Shown here piece after piece: positions 33,071-44,733 of a stretch of DNA of 64,000 nucleotides. The DNA is from Pseudomonadota bacterium (lineage in GTDB: Bacteria > Pseudomonadota > Alphaproteobacteria > Acetobacterales > Acetobacteraceae), in contig JABBOH010000011.1 in the NCBI GenBank assembly GCA_019351895.1, forward strand, positions 50,344 to 114,343. Direction: 5' to 3'. The notes beneath the pieces were generated by a model. The model did no database searches, had not been told where the DNA came from, and saw only the letters and a program-made list of their open reading frames with translations. Numbering within the stretch: position 1 is the first letter of the stretch; the number at the start of each line of letters is the position of its first letter. Position numbers and translations under genes: made by a program.

Positions 33071-33117
33071 GCGCGGGCCACCTTGGCCGCAGGGGCCGCG
33101 CGGGCCACAATGGCCGC
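33071..33117. repeat. Tandem imperfect 20-bp direct repeat, each with a GGCCA-N3-TGGCC dyad
   Basis: GCGCGGGCCACcttGGCCGC (33071-33090) and GCGCGGGCCACaatGGCCGC (33098-33117) differ only in three bases. Each contains a GGCCA/TGGCC dyad (33076-33088, 33103-33115) with centres 27 bp apart. They lie between the divergent fabI and pdxH starts, close to pdxH. Confidence 0.55.
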
Positions 33118-33140
33118 TCAGCCCAAGGACCCCGAGGCCC

Positions 33141-33743
33141 ATGACCCTTTCGCCGCTGCCCAGCACCGACCCCTTCGCGCTCCTCACATCCTGGCTCGCG
33201 GACGCCCGGCGCACCGAGATCAACGATTCAAACGCGATGACGCTGGCGACCATCGGATCGGATGGCGCGCCGGATGCCAGGATCGTGCTGCTAAAGGGCC
33301 ATGATGAGCGCGGCCTCGTTTTCTACACGAATTACGAGAGCCGTAAGGGGGAAGAACTCGCAGTCGACCCACGGGCGACGTTGGTTTTTCACTGGAAGTC
33401 GCTGCAGCGGCAGGTCCGCGTGGAAGGCCGGACCGAGCGCGTGTCGCCCGAGGAGGCGGACGCCTACTTCGCCTCCCGCCCCCGCCTCTCCAAGATCGGC
33501 GCCTGGGCCTCCGACCAATCCCGCCCGCTGGCCGAGCGGGCGGAGCTTGAGCGCCGGCTGGCAGAGGCCGAGGCCCGCTTCCCGGGGGATGACGTGCCGC
33601 GCCCTCCGCACTGGTCGGGCTACCGTCTGGTGCCGCAGCGTTTCGAATTCTGGCGCGAGATGCCCTATCGGCTGCATGACCGGCTGGTCTTCAGCCGCAG
33701 CGGCGCCGGAGCGCCCTGGTCGACCAGCCGCCTCTTTCCCTGA
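33141..33743 (+). CDS. pdxH: Pyridoxamine 5'-phosphate oxidase
   Basis: A 200-residue FMN enzyme that makes pyridoxal 5'-phosphate from PNP/PMP. Conserved parts are AMTLATIGSDGAPDARIVLLKG near residue 32 (FMN site, split here), FYTNYESRKGEEL, VRVEGRTERVSPEEADAYFASRP and the C-terminal FEFWREMPYRLHDR...W. The ATG at 33141 follows a proline-rich in-frame stretch that the ORF track includes; that stretch coincides with the dyad repeats and is taken as non-coding. Divergent from fabI. Confidence 0.94.
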   Translation: MTLSPLPSTDPFALLTSWLADARRTEINDSNAMTLATIGSDGAPDARIVLLKGHDERGLVFYTNYESRKGEELAVDPRATLVFHWKSLQRQVRVEGRTERVSPEEADAYFASRPRLSKIGAWASDQSRPLAERAELERRLAEAEARFPGDDVPRPPHWSGYRLVPQRFEFWREMPYRLHDRLVFSRSGAGAPWSTSRLFP

Positions 33744-33814
33744 GCGCGGCCATGCTACAATAGGCGGGATAGTTTAGCCGGAACGACGACGAGCTAGCTA
33801 CAGTAGAGGCCGGA

Positions 33815-34705
33815 ATGACGGGGACGGACGAAACGAGCATGGCGATCCGCAAGCTGATCCTGCTTCTGAACGAAACCGCGGCCGGCAAGGCGGCGCTCGA
33901 CGCCGCGCTCGACGCCGCGCGAATCTGGAACGCGCATCTCACCGTGCTGCATGTTCGCGTCGATGCGCGGGACGTGGCGCCCCTGGCGGGCGAAGGCCTC
34001 TCGGGCGCCATGATCGAGGACATGATGGTCGCGACCGAGAAGGAGAGCGCGGTCCGCGCCCATGACGTGCGGGTCCTGTTCGAGCATGCTGTCGCGATGC
34101 ATGGGGTGACGGTCGGCGAGCCGCGCACCGGCAACGGCGGTCCGACCGCCAACTTCGTCTCGGTCGCCGGGCGCGAGGAGGAGATCCTGGCGCAGCAATC
34201 CCGCCTCGCCGATCTGGCGGTCATTCCCCACCCCGAGGCCGGGCAGGACGTCTCCTCCTCCGACGCGCTGCATGCGGTGCTGTTCGATTCCGGGCGGCCT
34301 GTCCTGCTATCGCCGGCGGTGGCACCCCGCAGCATCGGCCAGCGGATCTGCGTCGGCTGGAATGGCACAGCCGAATCCTCGGCCGCCGTACAGGCAGCGA
34401 TCCCCTGGATGAAGCGCGCGGAGATCGTCCGCATCCTCACCTCGGAGGATTACCAGCGGCGCGGACCCGACGCGGCCGACCTGCAGGCCTATCTCGCCCT
34501 GCACGACATCCACACGGAAATCGCGACGTTCCGGCCGATCGACAAATCCGTGGGCGCTGGGCTGCTGGGCGCGGCGCGGGAATTCGGCGCCGACCTGCTC
34601 TCGATGGGCGCCTATTCGCATTCCCGCCTGCGTCAGCTGATCCTCGGCGGGGTCACCCGGCACATCCTGGAAAACGCCGACCTGCCGGTGCTGATGAGCC
34701 GTTAG
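33815..34705 (+). CDS. Universal stress protein (tandem UspA domains)
   Basis: A 296-residue cytoplasmic protein with two UspA-like halves. The second half (about residues 160-296) is typical: ICVGWNGTAESSAAVQAAI near its start and DLLSMGAYSHSRLRQLILGGVTRHIL at the end, the ATP-binding GxxxxSRLRxLxxGGVT signature. The first half is more diverged. The ATG at 33815 has GAGG five bases upstream; an inner ATG (MAIRKL) is possible. Two similar GCTACArTAG sequences lie in the 71-bp gap upstream. The stop overlaps the convergent methyltransferase stop by two bases. Confidence 0.88.
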   Translation: MTGTDETSMAIRKLILLLNETAAGKAALDAALDAARIWNAHLTVLHVRVDARDVAPLAGEGLSGAMIEDMMVATEKESAVRAHDVRVLFEHAVAMHGVTVGEPRTGNGGPTANFVSVAGREEEILAQQSRLADLAVIPHPEAGQDVSSSDALHAVLFDSGRPVLLSPAVAPRSIGQRICVGWNGTAESSAAVQAAIPWMKRAEIVRILTSEDYQRRGPDAADLQAYLALHDIHTEIATFRPIDKSVGAGLLGAAREFGADLLSMGAYSHSRLRQLILGGVTRHILENADLPVLMSR

Positions 34706-35355
34706 GGCGGGACCAGCCGGTAGACCGTCACCGGGCGCGTCTCGGCGTCCTCCAGCTCCAGCGTCGTCGGCACCGTCATTCGCGCCACGACCTCCATGCC
34801 CTCGCGCGGCAGGTAGGCGCGGCCCGGATCGGCGATCCACACCTCGGCCCCGCCAGCGGCCATCGCCCGCAGCCAGGGCAGGATGTGGCCGGTCATCGGC
34901 GCCTCGTAGCAGACGTCTCCGCAAAGGATGACATCCCAGCGGCAGGCGTCGCCCACCACGTCGCGTGTCTCGGCGTGGATGCTCACGCCATTGGTCCGGG
35001 CATTCAGCAGCGCCGAGGCCGTCGCGAGCGGGTCGATCTCGGCGGCTTCCACCAGCGCCGCGCCCGCCTTCGCGCAGGCGATGGCCGCAAGCCCGCAACC
35101 GGCCGCGAAGTCGAGCACGCGCCGTCCCCGGACGTGCTCCGGACTGTCGAGCACGATCCGCGCCAGCGCCTGGCTGCCGGGCCAGGCGAAGGCCCAGAAC
35201 GGCGGCTCGATCCCGCGCTCGGCGAGCCACGCCTCGGTCGCCTGCCAGATGGGCGTGATCTCGGTCGCGAGGTGCAGCAGGATTTCCGGCACGATCGCGG
35301 CGCGCGACAGCTTGGTGTGACGGCGCAGAAACGCCTCCCGGGTGTCGGCGGTCAA
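34702..35355 (-). CDS. Class I SAM methyltransferase, ETF-beta lysine methyltransferase-like (METTL20 family)
   Basis: A 217-residue methyltransferase. The N-terminus FLRRHTKLSRAAIVPEILLHLA and PPFWAFAWPGSQALAR are typical of the family that includes human ETFBKMT (METTL20) and its alphaproteobacterial homologues, which trimethylate the beta subunit of electron-transfer flavoprotein. SAM motif I is LDFAAGCGLAAIACA near residue 83; motif post-I gives AAEIDPLA. The only reasonable start is a TTG overlapping the ubiA stop (TTTGA); the long ORF-track start is inside ubiA. Target specificity is inferred from family resemblance. Confidence 0.82.
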   Translation of the reverse strand: MTADTREAFLRRHTKLSRAAIVPEILLHLATEITPIWQATEAWLAERGIEPPFWAFAWPGSQALARIVLDSPEHVRGRRVLDFAAGCGLAAIACAKAGAALVEAAEIDPLATASALLNARTNGVSIHAETRDVVGDACRWDVILCGDVCYEAPMTGHILPWLRAMAAGGAEVWIADPGRAYLPREGMEVVARMTVPTTLELEDAETRPVTVYRLVPP

Positions 35356-36251
35356 AGCCGCCCGGCCACCAGCGCCAGCCCGACCGCCAGCCCGACCCAC
35401 TTGTTGCTCTTGAACAGCGCGAGACAGAGCCCCGGGTCGTTCACGTCGAGCGCCCGGATTTGGCGCGCGAGCAGCGCCGCCGGCAGGATCAGCACGACGA
35501 GGAACCACATCGACAGCCCGGCGAGCAGCCCGGCCGCCACGAGGAGCGCGACCGTCAGCGCGAAGCAGACCGCGAGAAACGGACCCGAGGTCTCGGCGAA
35601 TAACCGCGCGGTGGAGCGGACGCCCACCAGCGCGTCGTCCTCGCGGTCCTGATGCGCGTAGATCGTGTCGTAGCCCAGGATCCAGAAGAAGACCGCGGCG
35701 TAGAGCAGCAGCGCGGCGGTGTCGAACTGACGGGTGGCGGCGACGTAGCCCAGCGGCGCGCCGAAGCCGAAGGTGATGCCGAGCATCGCTTGCGGCCACC
35801 AGGTCACGCGTTTGGCCGCCGGATAGAGCGCCATCAGTATCAGCGACGACGCCCCCAGGATCTGCGCCTGCCAGTTGAGGCTCAGCAGGATCGCGAGGCC
35901 GATGCAAAGCAGCCCCGCCAGAAACGCCAGAGCCTGACGGACGGAGAGCGCGCCCGAGGCCAGCGGCCGCCCCGCGGTGCGCTCCACCAGCCGGTCGATC
36001 TTGCGGTCCCAGATGTCGTTCACGACGCAGCCGGCGCTGCGCATCACAACGGAGCCGATGCCGAACAACACGATCAGCCGGACCGTCTCGGGCCAGGGTG
36101 CGCGGCCCAGCAGGATGCTCCACGATCCGGGCAGAAACAGCAGCCACGCGCCGATCGGCCGGTCGAGCCGTGCCAGGATCGCATAGGGCGCGACCGCCGC
36201 GGGCAGCTTGCCGACCCAGCCTTCACGTTGGATATCTGTGTGCGCCGTCAT
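35352..36251 (-). CDS. ubiA: 4-hydroxybenzoate polyprenyltransferase
   Basis: A 299-residue integral membrane prenyltransferase that attaches the isoprenoid tail to 4-hydroxybenzoate in ubiquinone synthesis. The two Mg-diphosphate motifs are NDIWDRKIDRLVERT near residue 78 and the later DREDD in YAHQDREDDALVG near residue 200. Eight or nine membrane helices are visible. A GGAGAT SD precedes the ATG. It overlaps the methyltransferase start downstream and its own start codon overlaps that of divergent rsmE. Confidence 0.95.
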   Translation of the reverse strand: MTAHTDIQREGWVGKLPAAVAPYAILARLDRPIGAWLLFLPGSWSILLGRAPWPETVRLIVLFGIGSVVMRSAGCVVNDIWDRKIDRLVERTAGRPLASGALSVRQALAFLAGLLCIGLAILLSLNWQAQILGASSLILMALYPAAKRVTWWPQAMLGITFGFGAPLGYVAATRQFDTAALLLYAAVFFWILGYDTIYAHQDREDDALVGVRSTARLFAETSGPFLAVCFALTVALLVAAGLLAGLSMWFLVVLILPAALLARQIRALDVNDPGLCLALFKSNKWVGLAVGLALVAGRL

Positions 36252-36981
36252 GACATCTCCATCCCCCTTGGCCGATCATGGGTCAATCCGCCTTCATGTC
36301 ACGGCGCCGCTGGCTCCGGGCGCTTCCGTCCTGTTGGATGAGGGGCAGGCGCGCTATCTCGGCGCCGTCATGCGCCAGGGGCCGGGCAACCGGCTGCGCC
36401 TGTTCAACGGCCGCGACGGAGAATGGCACGCGCGCATCGAGACGCTGGGCAAAAAGGGCGTCCTCCTCGCGGTCGATGAGCGGCTCCGGCCCCAGACCCC
36501 GGAGCCCGACCTTTGGCTGTTGCTGGCGATCATCAAGCGCCCGGCGCTGGAATGGGCGATTGAGAAAGCGACGGAACTCGGAGCCGCGGAAATCCTCCCC
36601 GTCATCACAGCGCGCAGCCAGCCGGCCCGCCCTGCCCCCGAGCGGCTACGGGCGATCTCGGTCGAGGCCGCCGAGCAGTGCGAGCGGCTGACGGTGCCGC
36701 TGATCCACCCGCCGCGCCCTCTGGACGCCGTGTTGCGGGACTGGCCGGAGGGACGCCGGGTGGTGGCGGCCATTGAACGCGACGCAGCCCCGCCGCCGCC
36801 CGCCGAGACCGGCCCCGCGGCCCTCCTGATCGGACCGGAGGGCGGCTTCGACGCCAGGGAGCTTGACGCGATGCGCCGCCTTCCCTTTCTTACGCCGGCG
36901 TCGCTCGGGCCCCGTATCCTCCGGGCAGAGACCGCTGCCGTCGTGGGTCTCGCCTTGCTGCAGCGCCCATCGCCTTCTTGA
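36250..36981 (+). CDS. rsmE: 16S rRNA (uracil1498-N3)-methyltransferase
   Basis: A 243-residue SPOUT methyltransferase for m3U1498 of 16S rRNA. The N-terminal PUA-like part has RYLGAVMRQGPGNRLRLFNGRDGEW; the C-terminal knot has LIGPEGGFDARELDA and SLGPRILRAETAAV, the SAM-binding loops. The only in-frame ATG at the N-terminus is at 36250, inside the ubiA start codon on the other strand and without a visible SD; a TTG at 36268 is an alternative. gshA follows after 26 bp, probably in the same operon. Confidence 0.93.
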   Translation: MTSPSPLADHGSIRLHVTAPLAPGASVLLDEGQARYLGAVMRQGPGNRLRLFNGRDGEWHARIETLGKKGVLLAVDERLRPQTPEPDLWLLLAIIKRPALEWAIEKATELGAAEILPVITARSQPARPAPERLRAISVEAAEQCERLTVPLIHPPRPLDAVLRDWPEGRRVVAAIERDAAPPPPAETGPAALLIGPEGGFDARELDAMRRLPFLTPASLGPRILRAETAAVVGLALLQRPSPS

Positions 36982-37007
36982 ACATAGACGCTTGAGCGGA
37001 ACAGCCG

Positions 37008-38369
37008 ATGTCCAACCCCGGCGAGGGCGACCTCACCCCCATTGCCAGTACGAGCCAGCTTGCCGCCTATCTGGCGACAGGCTGCAAAACGCCGGACCGG
37101 TTCCGCATCGGCACCGAGCACGAGAAGTTCGGCTTCCGGCTGACAGATCTCTCGCCGCCGCCCTATGAGCCGAAGGGCATCCGCGCCATGCTGGAGGGCA
37201 TCGCCACCGACGGGTGGCAGCCGATCCTCGACCACGACCAGCCGATCGGCCTCACCAAAGGCGGCGCCTCGATCTCGCTGGAACCCGCCGGGCAGTTCGA
37301 ACTCTCGGGCGGCCTCTGTCGCAGCCTGCATGAGACGCAGGCCGAGCTCGACGCGCATCTGGCCGAGGTGCGGCCGGTGGCCGAGCGCCTGGGCCTCGGC
37401 TTCGCGCCGCTCGGCTTCCATCCGCTGGCGCGCCAGGACGAGATGCCCTGGATGCCGAAAGGCCGCTACGGCATCATGGGACGCTACATGCCCAAGGTCG
37501 GCAGTCGCGGCCTCGACATGATGACGCGCACCTGCACGGTGCAGGTGAACCTCGATTTCGCCTCCGAGGCCGACATGGTGCGCAAGCTGCGCGTAGGTCT
37601 CGCGCTGCAGCCCTTCGCGACGGCGCTCTTTGCCAATTCGCCCTTCTACGAGGGCGCGCCCAACGGGCTGATGTCGAACCGCGCCGAGGTCTGGACGGAT
37701 ACCGACAACGCGCGCGCGGGCATTCCGGCGGCGGTTTTCGAGCCGGGCTTCGGCTTCGAGCGGTTCGCCGAATACGCCCTCGATGTGCCGATGTACTTCG
37801 TCTATCGCGACGGCCGCTACATCGATGTCGCCGGCGCATCGTTCCGCGACTTCATGGCCGGACGCCTGAAGGGGCTGGAGGGTCAGGTGCCGAACATGGG
37901 TGATTTCGCCGATCACCTCACGACGATCTTCACCGATGTCCGGCTCAAGCGTTTCCTCGAGATGCGCGGCGCGGACGCGGGCTCTCCCGCCATGATGACG
38001 GCGCTTCCGGCGTTTTGGGTCGGTCTCCTGTATGACGACGCGGCGCTCACCGCCGCCGAGGCGCTGGTCGCCGATCTGGGCGCGGAGGCGCTGATGGCGG
38101 TGCGCGCCGAGGTGCCGCGCGCGGGCCTCGATGCGTCCTGGCGGCGCGGGACGTTGCGCGACATCGTCGGTCCGCTGGTCGCCATCGCCGAGGACGGGCT
38201 CGCCGCGCGCGCCCTCGTCAATGCCGAGGGCGAGGATGAGCGCATCCATCTGGAGCCCTTGCGGGAAATCGCGGCGGGCGGCCCGACGCAGGCCGAGCAT
38301 TGGCTGGCGCGCTGGCATGGCGCGTGGGGCGGCGACACGCGGCGGATTTTCCCGGAAGCCGCGATCTGA
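37008..38369 (+). CDS. gshA: Glutamate-cysteine ligase, plant/alphaproteobacterial type
   Basis: A 453-residue GshA catalysing the first step of glutathione synthesis. It is the class found in plants and alphaproteobacteria: RIGTEHEKFGF near residue 40 (ATP/Mg glutamates), SISLEPAGQFELSGG near residue 87, the MTRTCTVQVNLDFASE block near residue 168 and GRYIDVAGASFRDFM. Plant-type enzymes are redox-regulated by disulfides; two cysteines here flank those blocks. It follows rsmE by 26 bp. GST, ChaC and class III alcohol dehydrogenase elsewhere in the window all use glutathione. Confidence 0.94.
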   Translation: MSNPGEGDLTPIASTSQLAAYLATGCKTPDRFRIGTEHEKFGFRLTDLSPPPYEPKGIRAMLEGIATDGWQPILDHDQPIGLTKGGASISLEPAGQFELSGGLCRSLHETQAELDAHLAEVRPVAERLGLGFAPLGFHPLARQDEMPWMPKGRYGIMGRYMPKVGSRGLDMMTRTCTVQVNLDFASEADMVRKLRVGLALQPFATALFANSPFYEGAPNGLMSNRAEVWTDTDNARAGIPAAVFEPGFGFERFAEYALDVPMYFVYRDGRYIDVAGASFRDFMAGRLKGLEGQVPNMGDFADHLTTIFTDVRLKRFLEMRGADAGSPAMMTALPAFWVGLLYDDAALTAAEALVADLGAEALMAVRAEVPRAGLDASWRRGTLRDIVGPLVAIAEDGLAARALVNAEGEDERIHLEPLREIAAGGPTQAEHWLARWHGAWGGDTRRIFPEAAI

Positions 38370-38383
38370 ATGAAGGTTTTTTT

Positions 38384-38428
38384 GTTCTTTTTCGCAGAAA
38401 AGAACGGCGCTTCCTTTTGTAGGAAGCG
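38384..38428 (+). promoter_or_regulatory. Two tandem hairpins between gshA and the methyltransferase gene
   Basis: GTTCTTTT/AAAAGAAC (38384-38391, 38398-38405; 6-nt loop) and CGCTTCC/GGAAGCG (38408-38414, 38422-38428; 7-nt loop TTTTGTA) occur back to back. The second stem contains the GGAAG that would be the SD of the next gene (ATG 38432). The local AT content is far above the surroundings. It could attenuate, stabilise the gshA 3' end or be one copy of a dispersed repeat. Confidence 0.55.
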
Positions 38429-38431
38429 TGA

Positions 38432-39226
38432 ATGAGCGATCAGGCCGATATCTTCGACCGCGGCGCCGTCCGCCGCCATCGCGAGCGCGCCGCCTCGACC
38501 GTCGGCGGTGTGGTCCCCATCCTCGAGGATGTGGCCGACCGCCTGCTCGACCGACTGGCCGACACCACCCGCAGATTTTCCGCGGCACTCGACCTCGGCG
38601 GCCGCGGCGTCATCGCGTCGCGGCTGCGCGCGGCCGGCATCCCGACCGTCGCCATGGACCTGTCGTTGGGCATGGCGGCGCTCAGCGGCGCCCCCTCCCT
38701 CGTCGCCGACGAGGAGATGCTGCCCTTCGGCCCGGATAGCTTCGACCTCGTGGTCGCCAACCTCTCGCTGCACTGGGTCAACGATCTGCCAGGCGCGCTG
38801 ATCCAGCTGCGCCGCGCGATGAAGCCCGAAGGGCTGCTGCTCGCGAGCCTGCCGCTGCTCGGCACGCTCGACGAACTGCGGCGCGCGGTGACAGAGACCG
38901 AGACCGAGTTGCGCGGCGGGATCAGCCCGCGCATCTCGCCCTTCCCGGACCTCCGCGATTGCGCCGGGCTTCTGCAGCGCGCCGGCTTCACCCTGCCCGT
39001 CGCGGATGCCGAGGACATCGACCTGCTCTACGCGAACCCCCTCGCCTTGCTCCGCGACCTGCAGGCGGCGGGCGAGCGTAACGCCATCCGCGAGCGCAGC
39101 CTGTTCGTGCCCCCGCGCGCGCTGTTCCCGGCGGCGCTGATGAGCTTGCCCGTGACGGCCGAGGGACGCGTCATCATCCGGCTGCGGCTCGGCATCATGA
39201 CCGGCTGGGCGCCGCCGGCGGCCTGA
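38432..39226 (+). CDS. SAM-dependent methyltransferase, NDUFAF5/BioC-like
   Basis: A 264-residue class I methyltransferase. It starts IFDRGAVRRHRERAA, a stretch shared with NDUFAF5-type proteins, followed by SAM motif LDLGGRGVIASRL near residue 53, AMDLSLGMA, and DSFDLVVANLSLHWVNDLPGAL near residue 108, the hallmark of the BioC/NDUFAF5 group. The mitochondrial homologue acts in complex I assembly; bacterial members are mostly uncharacterised. No biotin genes are near, so BioC is less likely. Its SD is inside the upstream hairpin. Confidence 0.82.
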   Translation: MSDQADIFDRGAVRRHRERAASTVGGVVPILEDVADRLLDRLADTTRRFSAALDLGGRGVIASRLRAAGIPTVAMDLSLGMAALSGAPSLVADEEMLPFGPDSFDLVVANLSLHWVNDLPGALIQLRRAMKPEGLLLASLPLLGTLDELRRAVTETETELRGGISPRISPFPDLRDCAGLLQRAGFTLPVADAEDIDLLYANPLALLRDLQAAGERNAIRERSLFVPPRALFPAALMSLPVTAEGRVIIRLRLGIMTGWAPPAA

Positions 39227-39431
39227 TCCGCTGTCGGCGCATCGCTTGCAGGGTCAGAACGCGAGCGATATGCACGAGCGACCGGGTTGCGAGATCTGCT
39301 CCTGCGGGTCGCGCGATCATCCGTCCGCCACAGGGTTCCTTTGTTGCGCATGACCGCTCATCGCGAGCCCGCTTCCTCTGTGTCCGGGGATGCAGAGGAT
39401 TTGCAACCTAGAAGACGAGCCGGGAGATCCC

Positions 39432-40880
39432 ATGAGCCGCGTATATGACGTGAACGTCGACGAGATCCGGCGGTTGTCGGATCAGGCCACTCAACAGCTG
39501 CTCAACCGGCCGGGCACCGCGTCGAGCGCGCGGGGCGGCTGGATGATGATCGCGACGATCCTTATCGAGGCCTGGGACCTCTATGCGATCGCCTTCGTTC
39601 TCATCTTCATCAAGACCGATCTGAACCCCACGGCCGCCGAGGTGGGCCTCGCGATGGCGGCCGTTCAGGGCGGTGCCCTCATCGGCGCGCTGCTCGGCGG
39701 CGTGCTCGCCGACCGCCTCGGGCGCAAGCGTGTTTTCATCGGCACGATGGTGCTGTTCATCGTGCTCGCGATCGCGCAGGCCTTCGTGCAGACGATATGG
39801 GAGTTGATCGCCGTCCGGATATTGATCGGCATCCCGCTCGGCAGCGATATCTCCAACGGCTACGCCTACATCATGGAGTCGATGTCGAAGGGCAAGCGCG
39901 AGGAGATGGGCAGCCGGTGGCAGTTCATGTTCGGCGTCGGCGAAGTGATCTCGATCATCGTCGTCACGGCGATGTATGTAGCGGGCGTCGATCATGCGAT
40001 TCTCTGGCGCGTGGCGCTCGCGCTCGGGGCGCTGCCCGCGGTGGCGCTGCTGCTGGGACGGCTCAACCTGCCGGAGACGCCGCTGTCCCTGCTGCAGCGC
40101 GGCAAGTTTGTCGAGGCAAAGCAGGTTTCGCAGCAGCTGTTCAACGATCCGCTGGACATGTTGCCCAATCATGACGTGAAGCTGCCGCGCGCCAAGCTCG
40201 GTGACTTTCTGCAGGTCATCTGGGCAGACCCGATCAAGCGCCGCGCCACCATCTTCGCGTGGATTTCGAATGCCTGCCAGGGCGCCGAGTTCACGGCCTG
40301 GGGCTTCTATCTCCCGGTGATCCTGGTACTGAGCGGCGTCGGCGTCTCGCAGAACGGCAGCATCACCGGGACGAACATCGTCACCGCGCTGATCTTCTGT
40401 CTCGCCACGGTGTCAGGCTATGTCGCTCCGCTGATGTTGCCGAGGATCGGCCACCGGGGCCTCTCGATGTGGGGCTTCGGGCTCGCCTTCGTCGGCCTCA
40501 TCCTCGGCGGGATCGCCATTCATTTCGATTGGAAGATCGTCATCGTCATCGGCGCCTGCATCCTGATGTGGGGTCACTACTGGGATGCCTCGAACGGCAT
40601 GACCATCGCCTCCATGGTCGCCCCCACCCGCTTCCGCGCCACGGCATCCGGCTTCGGCTATGTCTTCGTGAAGGCCGCGTCGTTCTTCGGCGCCTTCGTC
40701 TTCCCTCTCGTCAGCGCCCATTTCGGCAAGGCCGGCGCCACCTTCACCGTGGCCATCCTGTCGCTCATCGGCTTTCTGGCGGCGAAATTCATCCTGCCGG
40801 AGATCTATGGCTACGTCGAAGCCGAGGATGTCTCGGCCAGCGGCAGCCGCGGCGGCGGCGTCCGCGGCACCGGCATCTAG
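39432..40880 (+). CDS. MFS transporter, sugar-porter/phosphate-symporter-like
   Basis: A 482-residue membrane protein with 12 predicted helices. The MFS loop motifs are LADRLGRKRVF between helices 2 and 3 and PETPLSLLQRGK after helix 6, as in the sugar porter and inorganic-phosphate families. An acidic residue in the first helix (IEAWDLYAIAF) suggests proton coupling. The start MSRVYD has a GGGAG SD; the ORF-track start is 14 codons upstream. It is preceded by a 205-bp gap with no clear signal and stands alone. Substrate unknown. Confidence 0.88.
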   Translation: MSRVYDVNVDEIRRLSDQATQQLLNRPGTASSARGGWMMIATILIEAWDLYAIAFVLIFIKTDLNPTAAEVGLAMAAVQGGALIGALLGGVLADRLGRKRVFIGTMVLFIVLAIAQAFVQTIWELIAVRILIGIPLGSDISNGYAYIMESMSKGKREEMGSRWQFMFGVGEVISIIVVTAMYVAGVDHAILWRVALALGALPAVALLLGRLNLPETPLSLLQRGKFVEAKQVSQQLFNDPLDMLPNHDVKLPRAKLGDFLQVIWADPIKRRATIFAWISNACQGAEFTAWGFYLPVILVLSGVGVSQNGSITGTNIVTALIFCLATVSGYVAPLMLPRIGHRGLSMWGFGLAFVGLILGGIAIHFDWKIVIVIGACILMWGHYWDASNGMTIASMVAPTRFRATASGFGYVFVKAASFFGAFVFPLVSAHFGKAGATFTVAILSLIGFLAAKFILPEIYGYVEAEDVSASGSRGGGVRGTGI

Positions 40881-40905
40881 CCCGAGGGCGGAGGGTGCGC
40901 GGTGC

Positions 40906-44705
<3,800 letters not shown>

Positions 44706-44733
44706 GGCGCCCCTCCAAGGGTTCAGGCCGGCG

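Noticed and set aside
32480-33253. Minus-strand ORF with a collagen-like G-x-y start
   Set aside because: The glycine/proline pattern comes from the dyad repeats between fabI and pdxH read in another frame; the rest is a shadow of fabI.
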